From positions 1 to 47,850 of IMG/VR virus record IMGVR_UViG_3300005663_000071: a stretch of DNA of 47,850 bases; one strand, given 5' to 3'. Shown here piece after piece: positions 1 through 5,781 of this stretch (position 1 is the first letter of the stretch; the number at the start of each line of letters is the position of its first letter). Below the pieces are notes generated by a model. That model had not been told where the DNA came from, made no database searches, and saw nothing but the letters and a program-made list of their open reading frames with translations. Position numbers and translations under genes: made by a program. Source of the DNA: a virus.

Positions 1-138
1 AACATAGTCTTGCCGCCAATGTCAGAAGTTGAAAAAGCCGTAGTGATGGGGCCAATGTCAGAGGCAGAGAAAGATGGATACGAATCGGATTTTGTTTTGT
101 GTTACCCAGGAGAACAAAATTCCGATTTGTTCAATTAG
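1..138 (+). CDS. C-terminal end of a gene entering from the left (unknown function)
   Basis: Frame 1 is open from the first base to the TAG at 136-138, giving 45 residues with no internal stop. A short near-repeat is visible (PMSEVEKA and PMSEAEKD, 15 codons apart), and the tail is acidic and ends DLFN. I do not recognise a family. The real start lies outside the window. It is followed directly by the structured non-coding region, so it may be the last gene of an upstream operon. Confidence 0.5.
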   Translation, partial: NIVLPPMSEVEKAVVMGPMSEAEKDGYESDFVLCYPGEQNSDLFN

Positions 139-151
139 CCGGTATGAAGAA

Positions 152-450
152 TAGTTTTTGCTCTTTATAACAGAATACAGATTAAGGCAGTGGCGGACTA
201 AGAAAGTGACGGACAGCTTGGACCTGTCTATAAATGAGTTACGAGCCTGCCTTATACATAATCCATCGTCGGCGGTGCTTATAGTAAGGCCAGTAATAGC
301 CGTAAGCCTGCCCGATGGACTAATACCGGCTGGCCGATGTGTCGTGTCGCTTCGCATTGTCAGTCAACCAGCAATAGACGCCTCCTAATGCAGATAACGG
401 CTGCTAACGAGTGTCGTGACGGGCCAAGGATGGCCCACTTTGCTGGTGTT
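152..450 (+). ncRNA. Structured non-coding RNA, copy A
   Basis: About 300 bases with no convincing gene but dense complementary segments. TAAGGCAG at 183-190 pairs with CTGCCTTA at 247-254 and encloses GACAG/CTGTC (212-216/224-228). TCCATCG at 262-268 pairs with CGATGGA at 313-319 around a long inner stem. ACCAGCAA at 367-374 pairs with TTGCTGGT at 440-447. GGGCC/GGCCC forms near 421-435. A diverged copy lies at 46437-46630 and keeps equivalent helices with changed bases, the signature of a conserved RNA fold. The domain at 179-326 is absent from the other copy and is flanked by AATAC (174-178 and 322-326). Family not identified. The strand is inferred from neighbouring genes. Confidence 0.6.
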
Positions 451-453
451 TAT

Positions 454-594
454 CTGGTTGCGGCGTGGTGGGCACACGCAGGTGGCAGTCGCCTATTAAA
501 AGACTGCATTGGAATACCTATGCTTGGAAACTCCGAGCAAATGCCCTATTGCGGGCCATGAAACGCATAGCACGTTCGAATCGTGCCAACCGGA
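454..594 (+). ncRNA. tRNA-like structure with a very large variable region
   Basis: The 7-bp acceptor-like helix CTGGTTG (454-460) pairs with CAACCGG (587-593), followed by A594. A D-arm-like hairpin GCGTG/CACGC is at 463-467/475-479. A second arm AGGTG/CGCCT (480-484/490-494) has only a 5-nt loop. A canonical T arm GCACG-TTCGAAT-CGTGC is at 570-586. Between the second arm and the T arm are about 75 bases that include a hairpin CTTGGA-AAC-TCCGAG, far longer than any normal variable arm. It directly follows the structured RNA at 152-450 and may be its 3' domain. A standard, chargeable tRNA is unlikely. A decayed tRNA is the alternative. Confidence 0.45.
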
Positions 595-596
595 TT

Positions 597-665
597 AGTG
601 GTGTAGTTTAAGATGGAGAATACGGGTTCATGGCCGTGATACAGGTTACAGTCCTGTCGCCGCTA
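597..665 (+). tRNA. tRNA-Met(CAU)-like gene, degenerate or atypical
   Basis: AGTGGTG (597-603) pairs with CGCCGCT (658-664) over 7 bp with two wobbles. TA follows at 604-605. The T arm ACAGG-TTACAGT-CCTGT (641-657) has a perfect 5-bp stem but a non-canonical loop. The anticodon arm TACGG/CCGTG (621-625/634-638) holds an 8-nt loop GTTCATGG with a centred CAT. The D arm is weak (GTTT with AGAA). No CCA is encoded. It may be a divergent phage tRNA-Met/Ile2 or a tRNA-derived element. It is 2 bases downstream of the larger tRNA-like fold. Confidence 0.4.
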
Positions 666-698
666 TATATTAACAACCAATAGCTAAAAGGCTATAAA

Positions 699-914
699 AT
701 GACAAAGAGAATCAGAGCAACATTGTTAGGGCAAAGAAAGCTGGTAGGCCGTCTTAGCGTCGCAGCGAATATATGCGGAACACCACAAGCGAACCTTGCT
801 TTTGAGTGTGCCGAGGACGACTTAGATGCTATTGAGGCGCAAGTGGGCCAACTCGAAGCCCAGTTTGACGCCCCATGTAATATACCACCATTAAGCAGTG
901 GAAAGAGAAAATGA
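699..914 (+). CDS. Small phage protein with conserved tail NIPPLSSGKRK
   Basis: A 71-residue protein, family unknown. The acidic C-terminal half (roughly residues 35-60) is predicted helical. The last eleven residues, NIPPLSSGKRK, recur exactly at the end of the small protein at 46911-47072, where LEAQF is also matched by LESQF. The two are therefore diverged paralogues sharing a strongly conserved basic tail. It lies downstream of structured RNA copy A and starts the small-gene run that leads to the Tad2-like gene. The TAAAAGG upstream is a modest ribosome site. Confidence 0.6.
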   Translation: MTKRIRATLLGQRKLVGRLSVAANICGTPQANLAFECAEDDLDAIEAQVGQLEAQFDAPCNIPPLSSGKRK

Positions 915-931
915 AGTAAAGCGTGATCGAC

Positions 932-1084
932 ATGATCTACATTGAAGATGTAATCAAGCATTTTCAGGGTGAGTGGGAAAGAGCGGATAAGGACGCGGAA
1001 CGGTTGGCAGTGATCGACAAATTGATAAGTGACGCACAGCAGTATCGTGTTGATTTATTTATGGAAATAGTAAAAACTAAATAG
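932..1084 (+). CDS. Small hypothetical protein (50 aa)
   Basis: The ATG at 932 gives a 50-residue charged, probably all-helical protein ending KTK with TAG at 1082-1084. It sits between the SSGKRK-tail gene and the Tad2-like gene. No clear Shine-Dalgarno is seen apart from GCGTGA upstream. A similarly placed 56-residue helical protein lies at 47076-47246 in the duplicated right-hand cassette. No function can be assigned. Confidence 0.45.
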   Translation: MIYIEDVIKHFQGEWERADKDAERLAVIDKLISDAQQYRVDLFMEIVKTK

Positions 1085-1113
1085 TAATCGAAAGGAAACG
1101 GAACAACGGAACA

Positions 1114-1557
1114 ATGGAAGAAAAACTAAAGTACATCGGAACCAAAATTATCCACGCCCAACCTATAAATCTCGGTAACTATAACGAATATCGTTGTTGG
1201 GATATTCCGAAAGACGAGGATCCGGCCAGAGAGGGCTATCTCGTCACCTATCAGGACGGTTATGAATCATGGAGTCCCAAAGACGTATTCGACGCCGCAT
1301 ACCGGCGTTGCGACGCTATGACGTTCGGGCTGGCACTGGAAGCCGTGAAGAAGGGGTTGAAGGTTGCCCGGGCTGGTTGGAACGGCAAAGGGATATTTAT
1401 ATATATTCCAGCAGAGATAGGCGAAATGACTAATCCGTATATTGCCATAAACACAACCGGCTTACAGACAGACAATGCAGCTGCGCCAAAATGTGTTGTG
1501 CCATGGCTGGCGTCTCAAACAGACATGCTTGCCGAGGACTGGATGATCGTAGAATAA
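1114..1557 (+). CDS. Tad2-like (DUF2829) protein with an extra N-terminal domain, putative anti-Thoeris
   Basis: 147 residues. Residues ~68-147 show the DUF2829 pattern: MTFGLALEAVKKG, VARAGWNGKG, FIYIPA, then the ending VPWLASQTDMLAEDW. Known members of this family (Tad2) are phage anti-defence proteins that sequester the cyclic ADP-ribose-type signal made by Thoeris ThsB. Residues 1-65 form a separate domain with the motif EGYLVTYQDGYESWSPK; the protein at 45605-45880 is a relative of that domain alone. The anti-Thoeris role is inferred from family membership. The gene is last in its run, followed directly by a terminator element. Confidence 0.8.
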   Translation: MEEKLKYIGTKIIHAQPINLGNYNEYRCWDIPKDEDPAREGYLVTYQDGYESWSPKDVFDAAYRRCDAMTFGLALEAVKKGLKVARAGWNGKGIFIYIPAEIGEMTNPYIAINTTGLQTDNAAAPKCVVPWLASQTDMLAEDWMIVE

Positions 1558-1570
1558 AAATTAAATAACG

Positions 1571-1665
1571 CGGGTTGACCTGGTAGGCATATCAAGTCAT
1601 AACGACAAAAAAAGGCGGCAATCTGGTGCCAGAATCATCAGATGCCGCCTTTTTTTGTGCCCGAA
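1571..1665 (+). terminator. Terminator within a conserved intergenic RNA element (copy 1 of 3)
   Basis: GGCGGCA (1614-1620) pairs with TGCCGCC (1643-1649). The stem is extended inside by ATCTG/CAGAT-type pairing and outside by A and T runs, so it should terminate in both directions. Upstream, directly after the Tad2-like stop, are an A/T-rich TTAAATAA, CGGG (1571-1574) and CCT...AGG (1579-1587). Downstream of the T run is GTGCCCGAA (1657-1665), whose CCCG could pair with CGGG and close the whole element. The same order recurs at 47403-47498 and partly at 9791-9858. Confidence 0.8.
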
Positions 1666-1694
1666 TGATCTTTGACAACGTGTTCATAAAGGCT

Positions 1695-1731
1695 AAAAAA
1701 ATACCCCGGCCAGTTGGGATCTGGACCGGGG
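1695..1731 (-). terminator. Rho-independent terminator of the leftward operon
   Basis: On the minus strand CCCCGGTCCAG (from 1731-1721) pairs with CTGGCCGGGG (1713-1704) with one bulged base, followed by TA and a run of seven Ts (1701-1695). It lies 8 bases past the stop of the leftward gene at 1739. Confidence 0.85.
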
Positions 1732-1738
1732 CGCAACG

Positions 1739-1903
1739 TTAGTTAGCGTCTGCGATCTGATCGATAGCGTCAGCATCCCACTGCAAGGGGCATTTACGCA
1801 ATGGCAGCGGGTCCGGTAATCGGTGATCGGCTACCATGTTCTCAACGGTTTTAGTTGTCACTTTCAGTTTGACGGCGATCTCTTTTTTCGTGTAAGTACG
1901 CAT
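1739..1903 (-). CDS. Small helix-turn-helix DNA-binding protein (AlpA/excisionase-like)
   Basis: 54 residues starting MRTYTKKEIA. The segment KEIAVKLKVTTKTVENMV fits a helix-turn-helix, followed by LPDPLPLRKCPLQWDADAID, the usual layout of small MerR/AlpA-type phage regulators. The start was chosen because GGAG lies 7 bases upstream; the ATG 12 bases further upstream overlaps that site and would leave no ribosome site. It is last of four genes in a leftward operon and could regulate early or excision functions (inference). Confidence 0.7.
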   Translation of the reverse strand: MRTYTKKEIAVKLKVTTKTVENMVADHRLPDPLPLRKCPLQWDADAIDQIADAN

Positions 1904-1914
1904 TTTTGACTCCA

Positions 1915-2097
1915 TCAACTGTTTAAAGTTTCCATTAATTCTTGAGCATCCGGGTTGTGGTTCTGGCAAGTCCAGCAAATCCACTTATCATCCACAAGCT
2001 CAGCATTGCAAGATTCATGCTCTACTTGGGAGATCGTTTCTCCGCAGAAGTCACATATTTGGTCTTTGCCATGGTCATAGTAGTTATCCATACTCAT
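1915..2097 (-). CDS. Small zinc-ribbon protein
   Basis: 60 residues with two CxxC pairs (CDFC and CWTC) about 27 residues apart, the spacing of a zinc ribbon, and an acidic C-terminal tail. GGAG precedes the ATG. It is third in the leftward operon. Function unknown; similar short Cys-pair proteins are frequent in this genome (3474, 38980, 41805, 41972). Confidence 0.65.
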   Translation of the reverse strand: MSMDNYYDHGKDQICDFCGETISQVEHESCNAELVDDKWICWTCQNHNPDAQELMETLNS

Positions 2098-2126
2098 GTT
2101 TTACTCCGTTTCTGCCCATAAGGGCG

Positions 2127-2438
2127 TTAGGTTGTAGCTTTGGATATGGCAGCTTTGATGCTTTCAGCCATTTCAGCAGGGATATGTATATCATAAGACC
2201 CGTCCTTATTTTTACGGCTGTTATACATTTGGTTTTCAACAGCACTATTCGCCTCCAGCAATTCAGGTGCGGCGGCTATGAGTTTGGCGTTGTGATCAGC
2301 TTCTTTATGCCTTGCTTCGTTGTCAATACCGTCCGCCAAAGTGTTGATATCAGCGATCACTTGATCGTGCTTGCTCATAATGTGACGTATGCCGGTTGTT
2401 GTGACTATTGACCGCCACGGTTCTTTTGAATGCTTCAT
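2127..2438 (-). CDS. Phage protein of the NAKLIAAAPELLEA family
   Basis: 103 residues starting MKHSKEPW. The central motif HNAKLIAAAPELLEA is a hallmark of a very common small phage protein family of unknown role. The segment from about residue 80 (KDGSYDIHIPAEMAESIK) looks like an added short domain. The MKH start is preferred because GGAG lies 8 bases upstream; an ATG 12 bases earlier overlaps that site. Second gene of the leftward operon. Confidence 0.75.
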   Translation of the reverse strand: MKHSKEPWRSIVTTTGIRHIMSKHDQVIADINTLADGIDNEARHKEADHNAKLIAAAPELLEANSAVENQMYNSRKNKDGSYDIHIPAEMAESIKAAISKATT

Positions 2439-2473
2439 AATAAACTCCAATACTGTAAAAGGTTAATAAATTG

Positions 2474-2584
2474 TTATCGTTCCCAAGTAATACGCAGGAA
2501 CCCAAGGGCAAGCGTTCTGTATGAATAATCACCCATGCCCCAAGTGCGATTGCTGAATTCGAATAATCTTGATAATCTAAACAT
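2474..2584 (-). CDS. Small basic leader-proximal protein (36 aa)
   Basis: The ATG complement is at 2584-2582, with GGAG 8 bases upstream on the minus strand, and the stop at 2476-2474. The product is basic and aromatic (starts MFRLSRLFEF, ends RITWER). It is the first gene after the leftward promoter. Length, ribosome site and position support a real gene; family unknown. Confidence 0.5.
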   Translation of the reverse strand: MFRLSRLFEFSNRTWGMGDYSYRTLALGFLRITWER

Positions 2585-2619
2585 GATCAAATCTCCAATA
2601 GCCACCATTGACTATAGAT

Positions 2620-2647
2620 AGTATAACACACAGAATAGTAAAGTCAA
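2620..2647 (-). promoter_or_regulatory. Leftward sigma70-type promoter with overlapping inverted repeat
   Basis: On the minus strand TTGACT (2647-2642), a 16-bp spacer and TATACT (2625-2620). The inverted repeat ACTAT-AG-ATAGT (2611-2622 on plus) overlaps the -10 and could be an operator. The four leftward genes and the terminator at 1695-1731 follow. Confidence 0.7.
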
Positions 2648-2739
2648 GAAGAAAATAGAAAGAAAGAGAAAATAGTTGCTAAAACAGCCTTTATGATAAC
2701 GTAAGACAGGAACAAATATTAAATAAAGTTTAGGATATT

Positions 2740-2757
2740 ATGGCAAAGAAGAAATAA
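2740..2757 (+). other. Five-codon leader ORF (MAKKK) before terS
   Basis: AGGA at 2732-2735 is well placed for the ATG at 2740, which encodes only MAKKK before TAA at 2755-2757. The terS ATG follows one base later at 2759. This may be translational coupling by re-initiation, or the purine-rich AAGAAGAAATAAG may itself serve as ribosome site for terS. Confidence 0.3.
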
Positions 2758-2758
2758 G

Positions 2759-3223
2759 ATGCCGACTATTACAAATCCCGGAGTGATAGAGATGATAGTA
2801 AGTGCCTATCTTGCTAATGGGCTTGATAAAGGAGCTGCTGCCTTATCAATGGGATACAGTGAATCATATATTCGCAATGGGGATTGTGCTAAATTATGGG
2901 ACAGAAGTGATGTAAAGGTTGAATTACGCAAGCAAAGGCTTGAATTAACACGAAAAACGGGGTTTAGTAAGGAGCAAGCGAGCGTGGACTTAGACGAAGA
3001 CCGTCACTTGGCCCGCACCTTGAAGCAGCCAAGCGCGGCAATCAGTGCAACACAAGCCAAGATCAGGCTTTATGGCATGGATCAGATGGCCAGCAGTGAT
3101 CAGACGATTATTATAATCAATCCACCAAAGCAATTACCCGCAACTAAGAGCGTGGCAAGTAGGGTGATTGGGGGCGATACCAATACCAAACAGCTACCAC
3201 CAGAGCAAGTAGATTGTGCGTGA
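2759..3223 (+). CDS. terS: Putative terminase small subunit
   Basis: 154 residues. The N-terminal part (GLDKGAAALSMGYSESYIRN) has the helix-turn-helix look of small terminase subunits that recognise the packaging site. Residues 50-105 contain SATQAKIRLYGM, typical of TerS-like proteins, and a loose tail follows. It is the first gene of the rightward packaging block, about 500 bases before the large subunit. In the family it forms a ring that binds pac/cos DNA and recruits TerL. The assignment rests on position and HTH pattern. Confidence 0.7.
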   Translation: MPTITNPGVIEMIVSAYLANGLDKGAAALSMGYSESYIRNGDCAKLWDRSDVKVELRKQRLELTRKTGFSKEQASVDLDEDRHLARTLKQPSAAISATQAKIRLYGMDQMASSDQTIIIINPPKQLPATKSVASRVIGGDTNTKQLPPEQVDCA

Positions 3224-3226
3224 ATT

Positions 3227-3331
3227 ATGCTAAATACTGTAACTACAAAGACTTATAAGCTGTATCAGTCGAGACTTGGACTTGTAACCACTGGTTGGAC
3301 AGACCAGAGAGAGCCAAGGAGCAAGCTATGA
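3227..3331 (+). CDS. Small hypothetical protein (34 aa)
   Basis: The ATG at 3227 opens 34 codons ending TGA at 3329-3331, and its stop overlaps the next ATG as ATGA. The product is basic and has no recognisable motif. There is no good ribosome site. The tight overlap is the main support. Confidence 0.35.
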   Translation: MLNTVTTKTYKLYQSRLGLVTTGWTDQREPRSKL

Positions 3332-3474
3332 AACAAAACCAAACCGACATCTGGGTAAACGCATATAAAGCGAGTCCCGTATATAGAAGATTGCTGGAAA
3401 GTTGGGGTACGTCCATGTATCACATCCCCAAAACCAATAATAGTAATACCACACCTTTAAGAAAGGGAATATAA
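3328..3474 (+). CDS. Small hypothetical protein (48 aa)
   Basis: Strong AAGGAG 7 bases before the ATG at 3328. The 48-residue basic product includes VYRRLLESWG and ends PLRKGI. It overlaps the previous gene by ATGA and the next as TAATG, suggesting a translationally coupled run before terL. Function unknown. Confidence 0.5.
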   Translation: MKQNQTDIWVNAYKASPVYRRLLESWGTSMYHIPKTNNSNTTPLRKGI

Positions 3475-3707
3475 TGTTAGTTTATAAGTGCGATGCTGGT
3501 TTGTGTGACGAGACCTGTGGTGAGTCGGAAATGGTAACACTGAAAGGCTATACTGGACAGTCTGGGGGTATTTTACTTCCGAAACGATTCCAGGAGAAGC
3601 ATTTTTGCGATGCGAAGTGTTTTGAGGACTGGCTAATTCTGGAGGCTCAAGTGTGCAAAACAGAGATATGCGCGGCGAGAGGAACAGTAATAACTAATGC
3701 CAACTAA
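3474..3707 (+). CDS. Cysteine-rich small protein
   Basis: 77 residues with eight cysteines (CDAGLCDETC near residues 6-15, then HFCDAKCFEDW at ~44-54 and two more near 63 and 68), likely binding zinc. The HFCDAKCFEDWL segment resembles treble-clef or FCS-type zinc fingers. The gene immediately precedes, and slightly overlaps, the duplicated terL start. Function unknown. Confidence 0.6.
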   Translation: MLVYKCDAGLCDETCGESEMVTLKGYTGQSGGILLPKRFQEKHFCDAKCFEDWLILEAQVCKTEICAARGTVITNAN

Positions 3708-3759
3708 GACTATAAATTTTGACATGTTACAATATCAGTGGGACTTTTATGCCAACTAA
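3697..3759 (+). pseudogene. Duplicated 5' end of terL (20-codon remnant)
   Basis: The ATG at 3697 encodes MPTKTINF..., then YQWDFYAN and stop. It matches the true TerL start MPTKEFDTKQFQWDFFSA. ATGCCAACTAA occurs at 3697-3707 and again at 3749-3759; CAGTGGGACTT recurs in both. The copies are offset by 52 bases, so the first cannot read into TerL. It is best seen as a diverged tandem duplication of the gene start. Confidence 0.7.
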
Positions 3760-5260
3760 AGAATTTGACACAAAACAGTTTCAGTGGGACTTCTTTTCCG
3801 CTGTTAATCGCTACCCGGCTATGATAGCTGGTTGGGGGAGCGGCAAGACCTTATGGTCATTGATGAAAGGAGTTGAGTTATCGAAGGCGTATAAGGATAA
3901 TTTAGGCGTCATTGTAAGGTCAGAGGGCACTAAATTGCGTGATTCCACGATGAAGGATTTTACCAGACTGACAAATATACATGTGCCGCAAGGCACTAAT
4001 GAAGCAAAATATGCTAACGGTTCTTCTGTTTTGTTTCGTAATGCGAAAGATTTATCGGGGCTTCAAAATGTCAACATAGGGTGGTTTTATATCGAACAGG
4101 CAGAGGAATTTCCCACAGATACGCAATTTCAGTTGCTTAGAGGTCGATTGAGGAGGGTTTTAACCCCCAAGGTGGAAGTTCAAGAGCGATTAATGAACAC
4201 CATATCCCACCATACCAGCCTGCCTGCACTGAAAAAAGTCTCCGAGGACTGGCAGTTCTTATCTGGTGACGCACTCAACAAAGAAGGTAACCGGATTATT
4301 CATCCTGAACTTAAAGAGAATCCCGAAATAAAAGATGAAGATAAGTTTATGAGCGAACGGGATATTGCTGAGTTGGCATTAGTCAATCAGTTAGGTATTC
4401 CGTTACGTCAGGGAATAGTAATAGCCAATGCCAATGGACATAACTGGTGCTGGAAGATGTTTATTAAAAGCCCCCAGCCTATGTATTCTTGTGTACAAGC
4501 TACCGGATTCGATAATGCGGGTAATATCCCATCTGATACGCTTATTGATTGGGCGGACATGAAAATTACCGCTCCGGCAAAATATAAACAATACGTTATG
4601 AACTGTCACGATGAGGTTGATCTTGACGCTTGTTATTACGTTTCGATAATGAACAAACTGCGAGCGAATAATCACATCTGTCACGTTGCCTACGATCCAT
4701 CTGTTCGGGTGCATCTTTCTCTCGATATTGGCCTCGACTGCACAGCGATATGGTTCCTCCAAGTGGTTAAGGGTCGTCGTAATTTGATTGATTATTATGA
4801 GAACACCGGCAAGTACGTCGATCATTACGCTAAAGTTCTGGACGACAGGGGCTATAACTATGGCAAACTGATACTGCCGCATGACGGGGCTGCCCGGAGT
4901 AAAACTGATGGCGCAACTTACGCCAAATGCCTGAAAGATATGGGCTATAATGTACTTGTTAATACCCGGATAAAGACGAAAGATGTTGGTATCAACCTGA
5001 CAGCTAATGCGTTGCCGTCGTTTTACATCGACGAGGATAAATGCAAAGACGGCATAGAAGCCTTGGATCACTACCGCCGAGAGTTCGATGAGGAGAATAA
5101 GGTTTACAGGGAATATCCGCTCCACGACTGGGCTTCACACCCTTGCGATTCGCTCAAGGAAATGTGTCAGGCGTTGAAAGCCGGGAAGCTGGGCAGCGTA
5201 GTTTCGATAACCAAAGGTCAGGTGAATAAATGGTCGAAGAAATATAAGAGGACAGGATAA
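3749..5260 (+). CDS. terL: Terminase large subunit
   Basis: 503 residues from MPTKEF. The packaging ATPase has Walker A AGWGSGKT near residue 30 and an acidic Walker-B-like strand WFYIEQAEEFP near residue 115. The C-terminal nuclease (RNase H fold) shows LSLDIGLDCTAI, then LPHDG and HDWASHPCDSLKEM, giving the conserved acidic residues. It pumps DNA into the prohead through the portal and cuts it. The start at 3749 matches family N-termini; an in-frame TTG at 3719 would run through the duplicated start region. Weak ribosome site GGGA. Confidence 0.92.
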   Translation: MPTKEFDTKQFQWDFFSAVNRYPAMIAGWGSGKTLWSLMKGVELSKAYKDNLGVIVRSEGTKLRDSTMKDFTRLTNIHVPQGTNEAKYANGSSVLFRNAKDLSGLQNVNIGWFYIEQAEEFPTDTQFQLLRGRLRRVLTPKVEVQERLMNTISHHTSLPALKKVSEDWQFLSGDALNKEGNRIIHPELKENPEIKDEDKFMSERDIAELALVNQLGIPLRQGIVIANANGHNWCWKMFIKSPQPMYSCVQATGFDNAGNIPSDTLIDWADMKITAPAKYKQYVMNCHDEVDLDACYYVSIMNKLRANNHICHVAYDPSVRVHLSLDIGLDCTAIWFLQVVKGRRNLIDYYENTGKYVDHYAKVLDDRGYNYGKLILPHDGAARSKTDGATYAKCLKDMGYNVLVNTRIKTKDVGINLTANALPSFYIDEDKCKDGIEALDHYRREFDEENKVYREYPLHDWASHPCDSLKEMCQALKAGKLGSVVSITKGQVNKWSKKYKRTG

Positions 5261-5261
5261 A

Positions 5262-5471
5262 ATGAAAATCGAACAGGGAGAATTATTTGTAGTTGGGAAA
5301 AAACTAATGGTCCAATGTCCTATATGCAAAAAGATAATCCGTATTGATAAACCGATACTTGGGAGTCTGCATATTTGTCTTACGGACGAAGAAATATCTG
5401 TTGCTAGTATGAAATTCAGGCAAAAAGTTGATGCAAGATTATGTGAAATAGAAGGTATATTAAATGCCTAA
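5262..5471 (+). CDS. Small CxxC protein between terL and portal
   Basis: 69 residues beginning MKIEQGELFVVGKK, with CPICKK near residue 20 and one later Cys, so possibly half of a zinc site. It starts 2 bases after the terL stop and overlaps the next gene by 8 bases (ATGCCTAA). Unknown function; by position it may be a packaging accessory. Confidence 0.6.
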   Translation: MKIEQGELFVVGKKLMVQCPICKKIIRIDKPILGSLHICLTDEEISVASMKFRQKVDARLCEIEGILNA

Positions 5472-5781
5472 CGACTTAACACAATTCGTAAGAGAGGGAT
5501 GGGCACTGTCAGCAATAAGACAGATAAAAACGGACATTGTTGCTTGGGCCTATCTCGTGAGCACAAGTTACGACCAGGGTGATATGACCGATTTGGAATT
5601 CAGATTGTTTCACGGGACTCCCGGCCAAACCAGACGACACGCAGCACAGCAGGCACCACTTCGCGGCAACGGGCTATTCAGCAATCAACAGCAAGCACGA
5701 CCTCCTATGCCGCAACCAGTACCCCGTCCCCGCAAAACCGTAGAGTCCAGAGTAGTAGAACCGAGGATGTTAAATGCCTAA
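5464..5781 (+). CDS. Hypothetical protein upstream of portal
   Basis: 105 residues: a helical N-terminal half (FVREGWALSAIRQIKTDIVAW) and a Pro/Gln/Arg-rich disordered tail. The first codons, ATGCCTAACGA, are identical to the first codons of the portal gene, and both genes begin inside an 8-base overlap with the preceding stop. This suggests duplication of a coupling junction. Possibly a head-assembly helper, by position only. Confidence 0.6.
   Translation: MPNDLTQFVREGWALSAIRQIKTDIVAWAYLVSTSYDQGDMTDLEFRLFHGTPGQTRRHAAQQAPLRGNGLFSNQQQARPPMPQPVPRPRKTVESRVVEPRMLNA

Noticed and set aside
158-561. Two overlapping rightward reading frames (158-388 and 337-561) in the structured RNA region
   Set aside because: They have no ribosome sites, odd composition, and the matching region near 46437-46630 keeps RNA pairings but not these reading frames.
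1666-1690. TTGACA at 1673 as a rightward promoter
   Set aside because: The region lies between two terminators, no good -10 follows at 16-18 bp, and the next genes run leftward. A similar TGATCTTTGACAA at 32594 also lacks a -10.
4403-5125. Leftward 240-codon frame opposite the terminase nuclease domain
   Set aside because: It has no ribosome site or neighbours and is fully covered by terL, whose motifs are clear.
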